Part shown: positions 25,496 to 35,185 of the stretch, piece by piece
How positions within the stretch are numbered: position 1 is the stretch's first letter
How the letters are laid out: the number at the start of each line of letters is the position of its first letter
Assembly: GCA_902598015.1 (NCBI GenBank)
Contig: CACJZT010000008.1
Location: forward strand, 1-42,609
Reading direction: 5' to 3'
DNA from: an uncultured Pelagibacteraceae bacterium
Lineage (GTDB): Bacteria > Pseudomonadota > Alphaproteobacteria > Pelagibacterales > Pelagibacteraceae
Length of the DNA: 42,609 nt
Made by a program: the position numbers and the translations under genes
Notes under the pieces: generated by a model
Told to the model about the DNA's origin: nothing
Database searches by the model: none
What the model saw: the letters and a program-made list of their open reading frames with translations, nothing else

Positions 25496-27664
25496 ATGAA
25501 TAATTTATTAAAAAGTGCAATTGATTATTACCAAAATAAAAAATTTATCAAAGCAGAAAAAATTTGTAAGATTATTTTAGATAAGGATTCAAATAATTTT
25601 GATGCAATAAATTTACTAGCAGCGATAAGTTTTCAAAATAAACGTTTTAGTAAATCTATAGAGCTATTTAAAATGGCCTGTAAAATTAATCCAAATAGGG
25701 CTGATTTATATAATAATTTATCAATAGCTTTATTGCAGGAAAAAAAATTAAAAGAAGCTATAAAATTTTGGGACGAAGCCACAAAACTTAACCCGAATTT
25801 TTTTCAGGCTTATTTTGGTAAAGGTAATGCATTCAGCGATTTAAAAGATTATCCTAATGCAATAACTAATTTCAATAAAGCTATAGAGATAAAAAAAGAC
25901 TACAAAGAGGCTTACAATAATCTTGGTAGTCTCTATGCAAAACTGAAAGATTATGAAAACGCTTCGATAATTTTTAAAAAAGCTATCCTTATAAAACCAG
26001 TGCATTTCAACGAACATAACAATTTAGGTAATGTTTATTTTGAATTAAAAAAATATAATGACGCAATAGAAAATTATGATTTAGCTTTAAAAATAAATCC
26101 TAATTTCGCCTTAACTTATTATAATAAAGCTAAAGCGTTACAAAAAATTAATCTTACAGAACTTTCTATAACTAATTATAAAAAAGCTATAAGCCTTAAT
26201 GAAAATTTTTCTGAAGCTTATAAAAATTTAGGAAATATATATATGGATTTAAAGACTTTAGATAAGTCAATTTATAATCATGAAAAAGCCTTAAAAATTC
26301 AACCGAATATTAAATTTTTGTTAGGTACTATATTTCAATCTAGATGTGGATTGTGTGATTGGACGAATTACGATGATAACAAAAAAAATTTAGAAAGAGA
26401 AATTTTAGATGGAAAGAAATCTTCCACACCCTTCTCAACACTTTTAATATATGATTCCCCATACTTACAAATGAAAGCATCAAGCACTTACACAGAAAGT
26501 GAATTTCAAAAATCAAAATTTTTTAAAAAAGATAATGTTCGAAATAAAAAAATTCGATTAGCCTATTATTCATCTGATTTTCATAATCATGCTACTATGT
26601 ATTTAATGGCCAATATGTTTGAACTTCATGATAAATCAAAATTTGAGATTTATGCATTTTCTTTTGGTCCAGATGATAATTCGAAAATAAGAAAAAGAGT
26701 AATAAAATCTTTTGATAAGTTTATTGACGTAAAAGAAAAAACAACCCAAGAAATTGTTAAAATATCAAGAGAGGCAAATATAGATATTGCTATAGATTTA
26801 AAAGGTTTTACTAAAGATAATAGATTTGAACTTTTTATTGAGAGATGTGCTCCAATACAAATTAGTTACTTAGGTTTTCCTGGCACAACTGGATCCGATT
26901 GTATTGATTATTTAATTGCGGATAGGATGATTATTCCAGATCAAAATAAAAAACATTATTCAGAAAAAATTATATACCTACCTAATACATATCAAGTGAA
27001 TGATTCTACTCTAAACATCTCAGAAAAAAAATTTTCAAGAAAAGAATTTGGATTACCTGAAAATAGTTTTGTTTATTGTTGTTTTAACAACACATATAAA
27101 ATTCTTCCTGAAATGTTTCATACCTGGATTAAAATTTTAGATAAAGTTCAAAACAGTGTCTTATGGCTATTAGTTGATAATGATATTGTAAAAAATAATT
27201 TAAAAAAAATATTGGTTTCAAAAGGAATTGATCAAGATCGTTTATTATTCACTAATAGAATGATGCATTCAGAGCATCTTGCCAGATTAAAACTGGCAGA
27301 CTTATTTTTAGACACGTATCCTTGTAATGCACATACAACAGCAAGTGATTCTCTTAGATCGTGTCTTCCAATCATTACACTTAGGGGAAATTCTTTTGCA
27401 AGTCGTGTAACCTCAAGCTTATTGTCATCTGTTGGTTTAAATAAACTTATTACTGATACTAAACAAGAATATGAAGAACTAGCTGTAAAAATTGCAACTG
27501 AAAATGATTATTTTGCTAAGATAAAAATTGAATTAAAAAATAATATTAAGACCATGCCTTTATTAAATACCAGAATGTTTACAAAAAATTTAGAGAAAGC
27601 ATATTTTAATGTCTACGAAAAATACATTAATAATAATATACCTGAAACTATTGAGATTAATTAA
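25496..27664 (+). CDS. TPR O-linked GlcNAc transferase-like (SPINDLY/OGT) protein
   Basis: A 722-residue protein. Residues 1-285 hold about eight TPR repeats (AYNNLGSLYAKLKDYENASI and EHNNLGNVYFELKKYNDAIE are typical). Residues 340-720 are the OGT-type GT41 glycosyltransferase region: IRLAYYSSDFHNHATMYL, ISYLGFPGTTGSDCIDYLIAD, NNTYKILPEMFHTWIKIL, and DTYPCNAHTTASDSL with LRGNSFASRVTSSLL. Members move GlcNAc or other sugars to Ser/Thr. The bacterial substrate is unknown here. It shares the TPR architecture with the two proteins at 11.6-14.2 kb. No signal peptide. Confidence 0.93.
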   Translation: MNNLLKSAIDYYQNKKFIKAEKICKIILDKDSNNFDAINLLAAISFQNKRFSKSIELFKMACKINPNRADLYNNLSIALLQEKKLKEAIKFWDEATKLNPNFFQAYFGKGNAFSDLKDYPNAITNFNKAIEIKKDYKEAYNNLGSLYAKLKDYENASIIFKKAILIKPVHFNEHNNLGNVYFELKKYNDAIENYDLALKINPNFALTYYNKAKALQKINLTELSITNYKKAISLNENFSEAYKNLGNIYMDLKTLDKSIYNHEKALKIQPNIKFLLGTIFQSRCGLCDWTNYDDNKKNLEREILDGKKSSTPFSTLLIYDSPYLQMKASSTYTESEFQKSKFFKKDNVRNKKIRLAYYSSDFHNHATMYLMANMFELHDKSKFEIYAFSFGPDDNSKIRKRVIKSFDKFIDVKEKTTQEIVKISREANIDIAIDLKGFTKDNRFELFIERCAPIQISYLGFPGTTGSDCIDYLIADRMIIPDQNKKHYSEKIIYLPNTYQVNDSTLNISEKKFSRKEFGLPENSFVYCCFNNTYKILPEMFHTWIKILDKVQNSVLWLLVDNDIVKNNLKKILVSKGIDQDRLLFTNRMMHSEHLARLKLADLFLDTYPCNAHTTASDSLRSCLPIITLRGNSFASRVTSSLLSSVGLNKLITDTKQEYEELAVKIATENDYFAKIKIELKNNIKTMPLLNTRMFTKNLEKAYFNVYEKYINNNIPETIEIN

Positions 27665-27674
27665 TTTAATTACT

Positions 27675-28748
27675 TTATAGTTTTACTCCAGCGCCTTTCA
27701 AAAATTTCGCATTTATATCCAGTGGCATTCTTGGATCTGCTTGTAAATCTAATTCATTAAATTGATTATTTTTAAACCTTTCTAGCCCCGCCATTGCTAT
27801 CATAGCTGCATTATCTCCACAAAGTTTAATATCGGGATAAATTGCTCTAAAATTATTCTCCTCACTTACTTCATTCAATTTATTTCTAATTCCTTTATTA
27901 GCCGCAACACCTCCAGCAATTACAAAATTACATTTTACACTCTCATTTATTTTTTTAAATTCTTCAAAAGCTTTTTTTGTTTTTACATACAGTATTTCTT
28001 CTATTGTTTTTTGAAAAGATGCAGCTAAATCAAACTTCTCTTTTTCTGTATTTATTTCTTTCGAAATTTTCAAAATAGCAGTTTTCAACCCAGCGAATGA
28101 AAGATTGCAACCACCTTTATTTATAATTGGTTTAGGTAGTTTAAATTTATATGGATCCCCCTCCTCGGCAAATTTTTCAAGTTTTGGGCCACCAGGAAAT
28201 TCTATTCCTAAAATTTTAGCAGTCTTATCATATGCCTCTCCAAGTGCATCATCAATTGTTGTTCCTAATCTTTTGTATTTTCCTAATCCATTTACAATGA
28301 GATATTGGCTATGACCGCCTGAAATTAAAAGAAGCAGATAAGGGTATTCTAAATTTTGTTGAAGTTTTGGGCTTAAAGCATGACCTTCTAGATGATTAAT
28401 TCCTATAAAAGGAACATTTAAAGAAGAAGATACAGCTTTTCCAAAATTTAAACCAACACTTAGACAAATAATCAATCCTGGACCGACAGTAGATGCAACT
28501 GCTGAAATCTTTCCCAGACTAATACCACTCTCTTTAAAAGCTTTTCTTGCTATTATATTAATTTTTTCAACATGAGACCTTGCTGCAAGTTCTGGAACGA
28601 CACCACCAAATTCTTTATGAATATCAAATTGGCTCGATACTATATTTGATAAAATTTTTGGTATTCCACTCTCATGATCTTGAATAATTGAAATTGCTGT
28701 TTCATCACAACTTGTCTCAACTCCTAATATTATTGGATTTTTAGTCAT
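27675..28748 (-). CDS. tsaD: TsaD, tRNA N6-threonylcarbamoyltransferase
   Basis: A 357-residue ASKHA-fold enzyme. Landmarks are GVETSCDETAISI at the start, NHLEGHALSP (iron-binding HxxxH), LLISGGHSQYL and NLSFAGLKTAI, and the end GDNAAMIAMAGLERF. With TsaB, TsaC and TsaE it makes the t6A37 modification on ANN-decoding tRNAs and is essential in most bacteria. It is on the opposite strand to hemC with a 58-base gap. The conserved pair tsaD/hemC, divergent, is common in alphaproteobacteria. Confidence 0.97.
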   Translation of the reverse strand: MTKNPIILGVETSCDETAISIIQDHESGIPKILSNIVSSQFDIHKEFGGVVPELAARSHVEKINIIARKAFKESGISLGKISAVASTVGPGLIICLSVGLNFGKAVSSSLNVPFIGINHLEGHALSPKLQQNLEYPYLLLLISGGHSQYLIVNGLGKYKRLGTTIDDALGEAYDKTAKILGIEFPGGPKLEKFAEEGDPYKFKLPKPIINKGGCNLSFAGLKTAILKISKEINTEKEKFDLAASFQKTIEEILYVKTKKAFEEFKKINESVKCNFVIAGGVAANKGIRNKLNEVSEENNFRAIYPDIKLCGDNAAMIAMAGLERFKNNQFNELDLQADPRMPLDINAKFLKGAGVKL

Positions 28749-28806
28749 AAATTTTTTTTTATAATTAATACAATTAAACTATAAGAATGTAATAAAAATA
28801 AGTTTT

Positions 28807-29718
28807 ATGAAAAGAACAAATATAGTTATTGGAACTCGCGGAAGTAAGTTAGCAATGATTTATGCAGAAAATGTGAAAAATGAACTAAAAAAATACTTTT
28901 CAAAAAAGATTGAATTGAAAAAAATAGTAACAACAGGCGATCAAAAACAAGATGAAAGATTGTCAGAAATAGGTGGCAAAGGATTATTCTCAACACAAAT
29001 TGAAAAAGAGTTAATTAATAAAAGCATAGATATTGCTGTTCATGCACTTAAAGATATGCCTACTATAGAAACAAGCAATTTAATAACAAATAATTTTTTA
29101 AAAAGAAATTCTCCCAATGAAATATTAATTAGTAAAAATAACATAAAATTTGAAGATTTAGAACCTGACTCCGTAATTGGAACTTCATCATATAGAAGAG
29201 AGTATCAGCTTAAAAAAAAAAGATCTGATCTAAAATACAAATTAATTAGAGGAAATGTTGATACAAGAATTCAAAAACTTGAAAAAGGTGATTACGATGC
29301 AATACTTCTTTCAAAAGCTGGAATAGACTCGTTAAAACTTGAGCATAAAATTTCACAAGAATTTAGTATCGACGAACTTATACCTTGTGCTGGACAAGGA
29401 ATTATAGCAATTCAATGTAGAGAAGACGATAATGAGATTAAAAAATTACTTGAGAACATTAATGATCAAGACACAAGGACTGTTGCAAATGCAGAAAGAG
29501 AGGTTTTAAAAGTTCTTGAAGGAGATTGTGACACAGCAGTTGGTGTATTTGCAAAATCAAATGGTGAAAAAGTAGATTTATTATCTGAACTATTTTCTGT
29601 GGATGGAAAACATAGGTATTTTATAAAAAAAAGTGTTAAAAAAGACAATATTAAGTCTACTAGTAGAATGGTGGGGGAACAGCTTAAATTACAATCAAAA
29701 GGTTCTTATAAAAATTAA
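28807..29718 (+). CDS. hemC: HemC, hydroxymethylbilane synthase
   Basis: A 303-residue enzyme that joins four porphobilinogens into hydroxymethylbilane. The motifs are GTRGSKLAMIYAENVK, TTGDQKQDERLSEIGGKGLF, HALKDMPT, YDAILLSKAGIDSL and CAGQGIIAIQCR. The dipyrromethane cofactor cysteine is in EGDCDTAVGV, where most homologues have GGC; the Gly-to-Asp change next to that Cys is a mild variation. hemD follows at a single base, so the heme branch runs as an operon. Confidence 0.97.
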   Translation: MKRTNIVIGTRGSKLAMIYAENVKNELKKYFSKKIELKKIVTTGDQKQDERLSEIGGKGLFSTQIEKELINKSIDIAVHALKDMPTIETSNLITNNFLKRNSPNEILISKNNIKFEDLEPDSVIGTSSYRREYQLKKKRSDLKYKLIRGNVDTRIQKLEKGDYDAILLSKAGIDSLKLEHKISQEFSIDELIPCAGQGIIAIQCREDDNEIKKLLENINDQDTRTVANAEREVLKVLEGDCDTAVGVFAKSNGEKVDLLSELFSVDGKHRYFIKKSVKKDNIKSTSRMVGEQLKLQSKGSYKN

Positions 29719-29719
29719 A

Positions 29720-30418
29720 ATGCATATTTTACTAACCAGACCACTAGATGACAGCAAGGAATTAATTTTAAAGTTTACTTCGATGAAACATAAAGTTTCA
29801 CATTTGCCATTATTGCAAATAAAAAAAATATCAACACAAGGAATAGATTTTAATCAATTCAAAGGAGTTATTTTTACAAGCGCTAATTCTTTAAAAAATT
29901 TAGATATTTCAAAAATAGATAAAAATATATTTTGTTTTTGTGTTGGATCTGCAACAGAAGGAAAAGCAAAAGAGCTTGGTTTCCAAAATATATTTTGTGC
30001 TGAAGGAAATGTAAATAATCTTAAAGAATTAATTTTACAAAACTTTGAACCTAATTTTGGACCTATGGCATACATCAGTGGAGAAATTGTTTCTTATAAT
30101 CTTGATAAAGATCTAATTTCAGAAAATTATGTCATAAAGAGAATTATAAATTATACTGCAATACCGAATGAAATTTTAAGTGATGATTTTTTAAGAGATG
30201 TTAAATCTTCTGTACCTGAAATTGTTTACATATATTCTGAAAATAGCGCTAAGACATTTTTTAAATTAATAAAAAAATATAATTTAGATAATATTTGGAT
30301 GGAAACTAATCTAATGTGCATGGGCGAAAAAGCATCATCAGCATTGAATGACATAAAATGGAAAAAAATTTTTCTTTTTAACCCTGGTGAAGAGGAGTTT
30401 TTGCTATATAAAATTTAA
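29720..30418 (+). CDS. hemD: HemD, uroporphyrinogen-III synthase
   Basis: A 232-residue protein starting at ATG 29720, one base after the hemC stop. A reading from 29633 would overlap hemC by 29 codons and is not supported. It begins MHILLTRPLDDSKELILKF, the characteristic HemD opening, and has GVIFTSANSLKNL, FCFCVGSATEGKAKELGF and the two-lobe PEIVYIYSENSAKTFF. It cyclises and inverts ring D of hydroxymethylbilane. HemD is always divergent, and this one is slightly short but complete. Confidence 0.9.
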   Translation: MHILLTRPLDDSKELILKFTSMKHKVSHLPLLQIKKISTQGIDFNQFKGVIFTSANSLKNLDISKIDKNIFCFCVGSATEGKAKELGFQNIFCAEGNVNNLKELILQNFEPNFGPMAYISGEIVSYNLDKDLISENYVIKRIINYTAIPNEILSDDFLRDVKSSVPEIVYIYSENSAKTFFKLIKKYNLDNIWMETNLMCMGEKASSALNDIKWKKIFLFNPGEEEFLLYKI

Positions 30419-30420
30419 AT

Positions 30421-31506
30421 ATGGACGTTTTAAATAAACTAAATGAGTTATTTTTATCTGTATGGAAGCAGGGAATTCTTGGGGTAGATTTCTTTCAGAT
30501 AATAGTAGGTCTTGGAATATTTGTATTATTTTTAATATTTAGAGGCCTTATTAGCAAACTTGTTATAAAAAAATTAGAATTAATTTCAAAAAGAACAACT
30601 AATAAATTAGATGATACTTTTGTAAAATCTATGGAAGGTCCTGCTAGGTTTCTTCCAATTGTTCTTGGTGTCTTCTTTGCAAGTTACTATATGTCATTTG
30701 ACAATGAGACGAGGGGTTTTATAGATAACGTTAACAGAACATTAATAACAATTTTAATATTTTGGATAATACATCAGATAATTGAGCCTATATCATATAT
30801 TTTAAGCGGATTAGATAAAGTCCTGACAAAAGAATTAATAGGCTGGATTATAAAATCTCTTAAAATTCTAATTTTTATTTTAGGTGCAGCTGCTGTTCTT
30901 GAGTTATGGGGAATCAAAATTGGACCAATAATTGCAGGATTAGGTTTGTTTGGTGTTGCAGTAGCATTAGGCGCACAAGATTTGTTCAAAAATCTAATTT
31001 CTGGAATTTTAGTTTTAGTTGAAAAAAGATTTAGAATTGGTGATTGGATTAAAGTCGAGGGAGTTATTGAAGGAGTTGTTGAGAACATAGGATTTAGATC
31101 AACAGTTATAAGAAAATTTGATAAGTCGTTAGCAATTATTCCAAATTTTCAATTTGCAGAAAATGCGGTGATTAATAACACAAGAAAGACTAACTGGGCT
31201 ATTAGTTGGATAATAACTCTTCAATATGACACTACAATAGATCAATTGAAAACAATAAGAGATGAGATTGAAGATCACATAAATAAAGGTGATGATTATG
31301 ACCAATCTGTAGGGGTAGCTGTTAGAATAGATAAGTTTTCAGATAGCTCGATTGATATGTATGTAAGATGTTTTACAAAAACAAATAGTTGGACTAATTA
31401 TTTACAAGTAAAAGAAAATTTGGCACTTGAAATAAAAAAAATTGTTGAAGGTAAGGGAGCTGCTTTTGCATTTCCAAGTCAGTCCATCTATGTTGAAAAA
31501 AAATGA
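30421..31506 (+). CDS. Mechanosensitive channel, MscS family
   Basis: A 361-residue channel. Membrane segments lie at about 23-45, 78-95, 105-130 and 140-160, then the pore helix IAGLGLFGVAVALGAQDLFKNL with the conserved Gly/Ala pattern and Gln-Asp. RFRIGDWIKVEGVIEGVVENIGFR is the start of the MscS beta domain. It releases solutes after osmotic down-shock. Two bases after hemD and overlapping yggT, so it belongs to the same transcription unit. Confidence 0.95.
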   Translation: MDVLNKLNELFLSVWKQGILGVDFFQIIVGLGIFVLFLIFRGLISKLVIKKLELISKRTTNKLDDTFVKSMEGPARFLPIVLGVFFASYYMSFDNETRGFIDNVNRTLITILIFWIIHQIIEPISYILSGLDKVLTKELIGWIIKSLKILIFILGAAAVLELWGIKIGPIIAGLGLFGVAVALGAQDLFKNLISGILVLVEKRFRIGDWIKVEGVIEGVVENIGFRSTVIRKFDKSLAIIPNFQFAENAVINNTRKTNWAISWIITLQYDTTIDQLKTIRDEIEDHINKGDDYDQSVGVAVRIDKFSDSSIDMYVRCFTKTNSWTNYLQVKENLALEIKKIVEGKGAAFAFPSQSIYVEKK

Positions 31507-31793
31507 TTGCTATATTTTATTTAGCTCTGCAAATTTTAAAACTTTATTCATATGTTGTAATTGCCAATGTTGTTATAAGTTGGTTGGTCGCTTTTAATGT
31601 AATAAATACAAGCAATCGGTTTGTATATTTAATATTAGATTTCACTTATAAAATGACAGAACCGATTCTAATGAGAATTAGAAGATTTTTACCTAACCTT
31701 GGTGCTTTTGATATTTCTCCTATCGTACTTCTTTTGTTGATATGGTTCATAGAAATGTGTATGAAGCTCTACATTGCACCACTAATATTTTAA
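31503..31793 (+). CDS. YggT family membrane protein
   Basis: A 96-residue membrane protein with two to three helices. YVVIANVVISWLVAFNVINT and YKMTEPILMRIRRFLPNLGAFDISPIVLLLLI are the full YggT pattern, including the EP-x-L-x-x-I-R-R-x-P motif and the D-x-S-P segment. YggT has been connected to osmotic stress and membrane energetics but has no proven mechanism. Its ATG overlaps the mscS stop (ATGA). folD begins two bases after its own stop. Confidence 0.95.
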   Translation: MIAIFYLALQILKLYSYVVIANVVISWLVAFNVINTSNRFVYLILDFTYKMTEPILMRIRRFLPNLGAFDISPIVLLLLIWFIEMCMKLYIAPLIF

Positions 31794-31795
31794 AA

Positions 31796-32641
31796 ATGAT
31801 TTTAATTGATGGAAAAAAAGCTGCCGCTGACCTAAGAGAAGAGCTAAAAAAAGAAGTCTTATCTTTAAAAGATAAGCATAATAAAGTACCAGGTTTAACA
31901 GTCATATTGATCGGTGATTTAGCACCTAGTCAAATTTATGTGAGAAATAAAGAGAAATCTGCTAATGAAGTAGGCCTTAAATCGGAGGTGATTAGATACC
32001 CTGACAGTATTGAAGAAAGTGAAGTTTTAAAAAAAATCGATGAACTTAATAATGACGTTTCTGTTTCAGGAATTTTAGTTCAGCTCCCACTTCCTAAACA
32101 TATTGATAAACAAAAAGTTATAGAGGCAATTCTGCCAGAGAAAGATGTAGATGGATTTCATCCTATGAATGTTGGTAATCTATCGTCAGGTTATGAAAGT
32201 TCTATTCCATGCACTCCTTTAGGTTGTTATTTATTGATAAAAAAAATTGAACCAAACCTTAATGGAAAAAAGGCTGTAATTGTTGGAAGATCAAACTTAA
32301 ATGGTAAGCCAATGACACAGTTGTTGTTGAAAGAAAATTGCACAGTTACAATTACTCATTCAAAAACAAATGATCTTAAAGGTGAATGTTTAAAAGGAGA
32401 CATTATAGTTGCTGCTGTTGGGATCCCAGAGCTTGTAAAAGGTGATTGGGTAAAAAAAGATGCAATTGTGATTGACGTTGGTATTAATAAAACTGAAAAC
32501 GGCCTAGTTGGTGATGTGGCATTTGATGAAGTATCAAAAGTTGCAAAAGCTTTAACTCCAGTTCCAGGTGGAGTCGGACCTATGACTATTGCATGTTTAC
32601 TTAAAAATACAATTGAGTGTTTTAAGAGAGCAAATAAATAA
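31796..32641 (+). CDS. folD: FolD, methylenetetrahydrofolate dehydrogenase / cyclohydrolase
   Basis: A 281-residue bifunctional enzyme. I set the start at ATG 31796, giving MILIDGKKAAADLREELKKE. An ATG at 31742 would add 18 residues inside yggT. The motifs are IYVRNKEKSANEVG with its catalytic Lys, GILVQLPLPKHID, the NADP loop VIVGRSNLNGKPM and ALTPVPGGVGPMTIA. It makes 10-formyl-THF, which PurH uses. End of the mscS-yggT-folD run; it converges with the ABC permease gene at 32648. Confidence 0.97.
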   Translation: MILIDGKKAAADLREELKKEVLSLKDKHNKVPGLTVILIGDLAPSQIYVRNKEKSANEVGLKSEVIRYPDSIEESEVLKKIDELNNDVSVSGILVQLPLPKHIDKQKVIEAILPEKDVDGFHPMNVGNLSSGYESSIPCTPLGCYLLIKKIEPNLNGKKAVIVGRSNLNGKPMTQLLLKENCTVTITHSKTNDLKGECLKGDIIVAAVGIPELVKGDWVKKDAIVIDVGINKTENGLVGDVAFDEVSKVAKALTPVPGGVGPMTIACLLKNTIECFKRANK

Positions 32642-32647
32642 AATTTA

Positions 32648-35185
32648 TTACTGATTTCTAATTAAAGGATAAACTTTAGGACTTAAGTATTTAAGATTAG
32701 TTAGCATAATTAAAATCAAGGTCACAGCTCCTATAGAGGCACCAAGGTAAATTAAAACTTTAAAATCAAATTGCCAAACTAATTCAAAAATATTCTCCAT
32801 AATAAATTTTGATCCAATTACTGCAAAAAAAATTGCAATTAATATTACCGACATAAAAATTATTATAAATTCTATCAAAGACGAAAATATAATTTCTTTT
32901 TTTGAAAAACCTAAAATTTTAAATACAAGATTTTGGTACTCTTTTACTTTTCCTTGAACCATTATAGCACTTGAGATAACAATCAATCCAATGACAATTG
33001 TTACACCAGAGATTAAGGTTACAGCTATGAAAACTTTATTTAAAACTGATGTTACTTTGTTTAAGTAATCAGCAATTTTTATCATAGATAAACTCGGTAA
33101 TACTTCTAACATTTTGGTTTCATCAAAATTATCTGGATTTTTAAACTTAGCAGTTGCTAAATATTCATGAGGAATTTTTATTGCAAATTGTGGATTAAAT
33201 AACATGGCAAAATTAATACTTAGATCACGATAATCAACTTCTCTAAAATTAACTATTTCTCCATCAATTTCTCGACCATAAATGTTTAAAGTAAAAATAT
33301 CTCCCAACTCAATATTAAAATCTTTAGCTACTTTTGCATCAAGCGATATCTGAAGTTGGTTAGGTTTAGTTAAATCCCACCATTCTCCCTTTAAAATTGG
33401 GTTATCTTTAGGTATATTTTCAACCCAAGAAGATCTTCTTTCACTTCCAATTACCCAATAACTATCATTATCTGGTTTAATATAGCTATTTGGATTCACA
33501 CCATTTATTTTTACTATTCCGGAAGAAACCATAGGTACTATTTCAATGTTTGCATCAGGGTTCATTTTGTAAACACTTTGTTCAAATATTTTCTTTTCAC
33601 CTTTTTGAATTCCAACAAAAAAATAATCAGGTGCAATATCTGGAATAGATCTTGCAATTTCTCTTTTAAAATTTGTTCCAACTAAAGCTAAAGTTAATAA
33701 TAAAGTTACACCTAAGCCTAAAGACATAATTGTGATAGGAGTGATACTTTTTGTTTGAGTTATATTTTTTATCGATACTTTTAAAGAGATATTTGAAATA
33801 AAATTAAACTTTTTCAGTAAATAAATTATAATTTTAGAAAGTAAAAAAAATACAATTAGACATACAAAAAAAGCCAGAAAATAGCCCAAGCTATAAGAAG
33901 GCCTTTCAGATCCTAGTGTAAACAATAAAACTAAAAATGATAACAAGATAAAACTCAAAATAACTGACTTTTTTGAGTAATAAAATTGTAGGTTTTGGAA
34001 TACATTTCTAAATAAGTTTGATGCTTTAACTTGATCAATTGAACTTATTGTTGGTATTGAAAAAATTATAAGAACTAACAAACCTACAATAAATATTTTT
34101 ATAAAATTAATCAAAGAGAATTTTGGATAAACATTTAATCCCAACCCATCAGATAAATATTTATCTGCAATTGGTACAATTAAAAAACTTGAGCCATAAG
34201 AAATTACAGTAATAATAAATAATAATATTAATAATTGAAGATAATAAAGTGTTTTTATATTCCCTGAATAAAATCCTACAGCTTTTCTTACAGCTATAGA
34301 CATATTATTCTGGTTTATAAATGACAACAATGTATTAGCGATACCTATTCCAGCAATTAACATTGCACTAATTGAAACTAAAGAGAGAAATTGGGAAAAA
34401 TTATTAATTATTCTTTTTAAGCCACTAGCTGAATTTTCTGGAAATCTAAGTTTTACTTTTTGGTCATCTTTAAAAATATCTTTGATCTTATTTTCTATTT
34501 TTTCTGGATCATCACTTGGTTTAAATTTTACTTTATATTCATAATTTAAAAAACTACCTATTCCATTTAGTTTTAGTATCTCCAAAGTTTGTTTTCCTGC
34601 TAATGCCCAATCTCCAAAAGCTACAAACCCACTGACATCAGGTACAGATTTTATAATTCCAACAACTATGAAACTTTGATCTTGTACCTTAACTTTGTCA
34701 TTTATTTTTATCTTTAAAGTTTTTGATAAACTTTCATTAATCAAAATTGTCTTTGGTTCCTTTTGCATTCTTTCATAAGCATCTTCTGGCTCATAAACAA
34801 CTTCACCGTAAAGTGGATATTTTTCATCAACTGTTTTAATTCTTGTAAATAATGATTTATTTTTTTCTCTGCCTGTCGTAGAAAGCATTGTACTGAACTC
34901 TATCATTTGTGAGACAGTTGAAAATTCCTTTACTTTATTGACTAAATTAAGATCCCCCTGATTACGGTTATAATCGATTTCGAGATCTCCACCCAAAAGA
35001 ACTTTTGCATTATCATTAAGCTCTTTTTTTAAACTATCTTCGATTGTAAAGATGGCACTTAAAATAAAAAGACTGATAAACAGTGTTACAATAATGCTTG
35101 AAATTTTTTTATAATTTCTGCTTAAATCCTTTAAAGCATACTTGAATATTAAACTTAACTCTGAAGAATTATTTAATTTTTCCAT
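32648..35185 (-). CDS. ABC transporter permease (YbbP/MacB-like, FtsX domains)
   Basis: An 845-residue membrane protein with about ten helices and two FtsX-type permease modules (roughly residues 265-375 and 715-840). A periplasmic-type domain lies before each, including ITKSITPITIMSLGLGVTLLLT at the middle. The size, duplication and neighbour tesA resemble E. coli YbbP. Such exporters move lipids or hydrophobic compounds across the inner membrane; the substrate is not known. It overlaps the ATPase gene by 17 bases and must be its partner. Confidence 0.92.
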   Translation of the reverse strand: MEKLNNSSELSLIFKYALKDLSRNYKKISSIIVTLFISLFILSAIFTIEDSLKKELNDNAKVLLGGDLEIDYNRNQGDLNLVNKVKEFSTVSQMIEFSTMLSTTGREKNKSLFTRIKTVDEKYPLYGEVVYEPEDAYERMQKEPKTILINESLSKTLKIKINDKVKVQDQSFIVVGIIKSVPDVSGFVAFGDWALAGKQTLEILKLNGIGSFLNYEYKVKFKPSDDPEKIENKIKDIFKDDQKVKLRFPENSASGLKRIINNFSQFLSLVSISAMLIAGIGIANTLLSFINQNNMSIAVRKAVGFYSGNIKTLYYLQLLILLFIITVISYGSSFLIVPIADKYLSDGLGLNVYPKFSLINFIKIFIVGLLVLIIFSIPTISSIDQVKASNLFRNVFQNLQFYYSKKSVILSFILLSFLVLLFTLGSERPSYSLGYFLAFFVCLIVFFLLSKIIIYLLKKFNFISNISLKVSIKNITQTKSITPITIMSLGLGVTLLLTLALVGTNFKREIARSIPDIAPDYFFVGIQKGEKKIFEQSVYKMNPDANIEIVPMVSSGIVKINGVNPNSYIKPDNDSYWVIGSERRSSWVENIPKDNPILKGEWWDLTKPNQLQISLDAKVAKDFNIELGDIFTLNIYGREIDGEIVNFREVDYRDLSINFAMLFNPQFAIKIPHEYLATAKFKNPDNFDETKMLEVLPSLSMIKIADYLNKVTSVLNKVFIAVTLISGVTIVIGLIVISSAIMVQGKVKEYQNLVFKILGFSKKEIIFSSLIEFIIIFMSVILIAIFFAVIGSKFIMENIFELVWQFDFKVLIYLGASIGAVTLILIMLTNLKYLSPKVYPLIRNQ

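Noticed and set aside
30774..31088. 104-codon minus-strand frame in the mscS gene
   Set aside because: Antisense of the conserved MscS pore and beta domain; the plus-strand gene explains the sequence.
31742..31795. Upstream ATG for folD
   Set aside because: It would read 18 codons through yggT. FolD proteins start with MILIDGKK-like sequence, as given by ATG 31796.
32633..32649. Inverted repeat AATAAAT/ATTTATT at the folD and ABC permease ends
   Set aside because: Only A and T pairs, 7 bp, and overlapping both stop codons. Such repeats are expected by chance in this base composition, so I do not call it a terminator.
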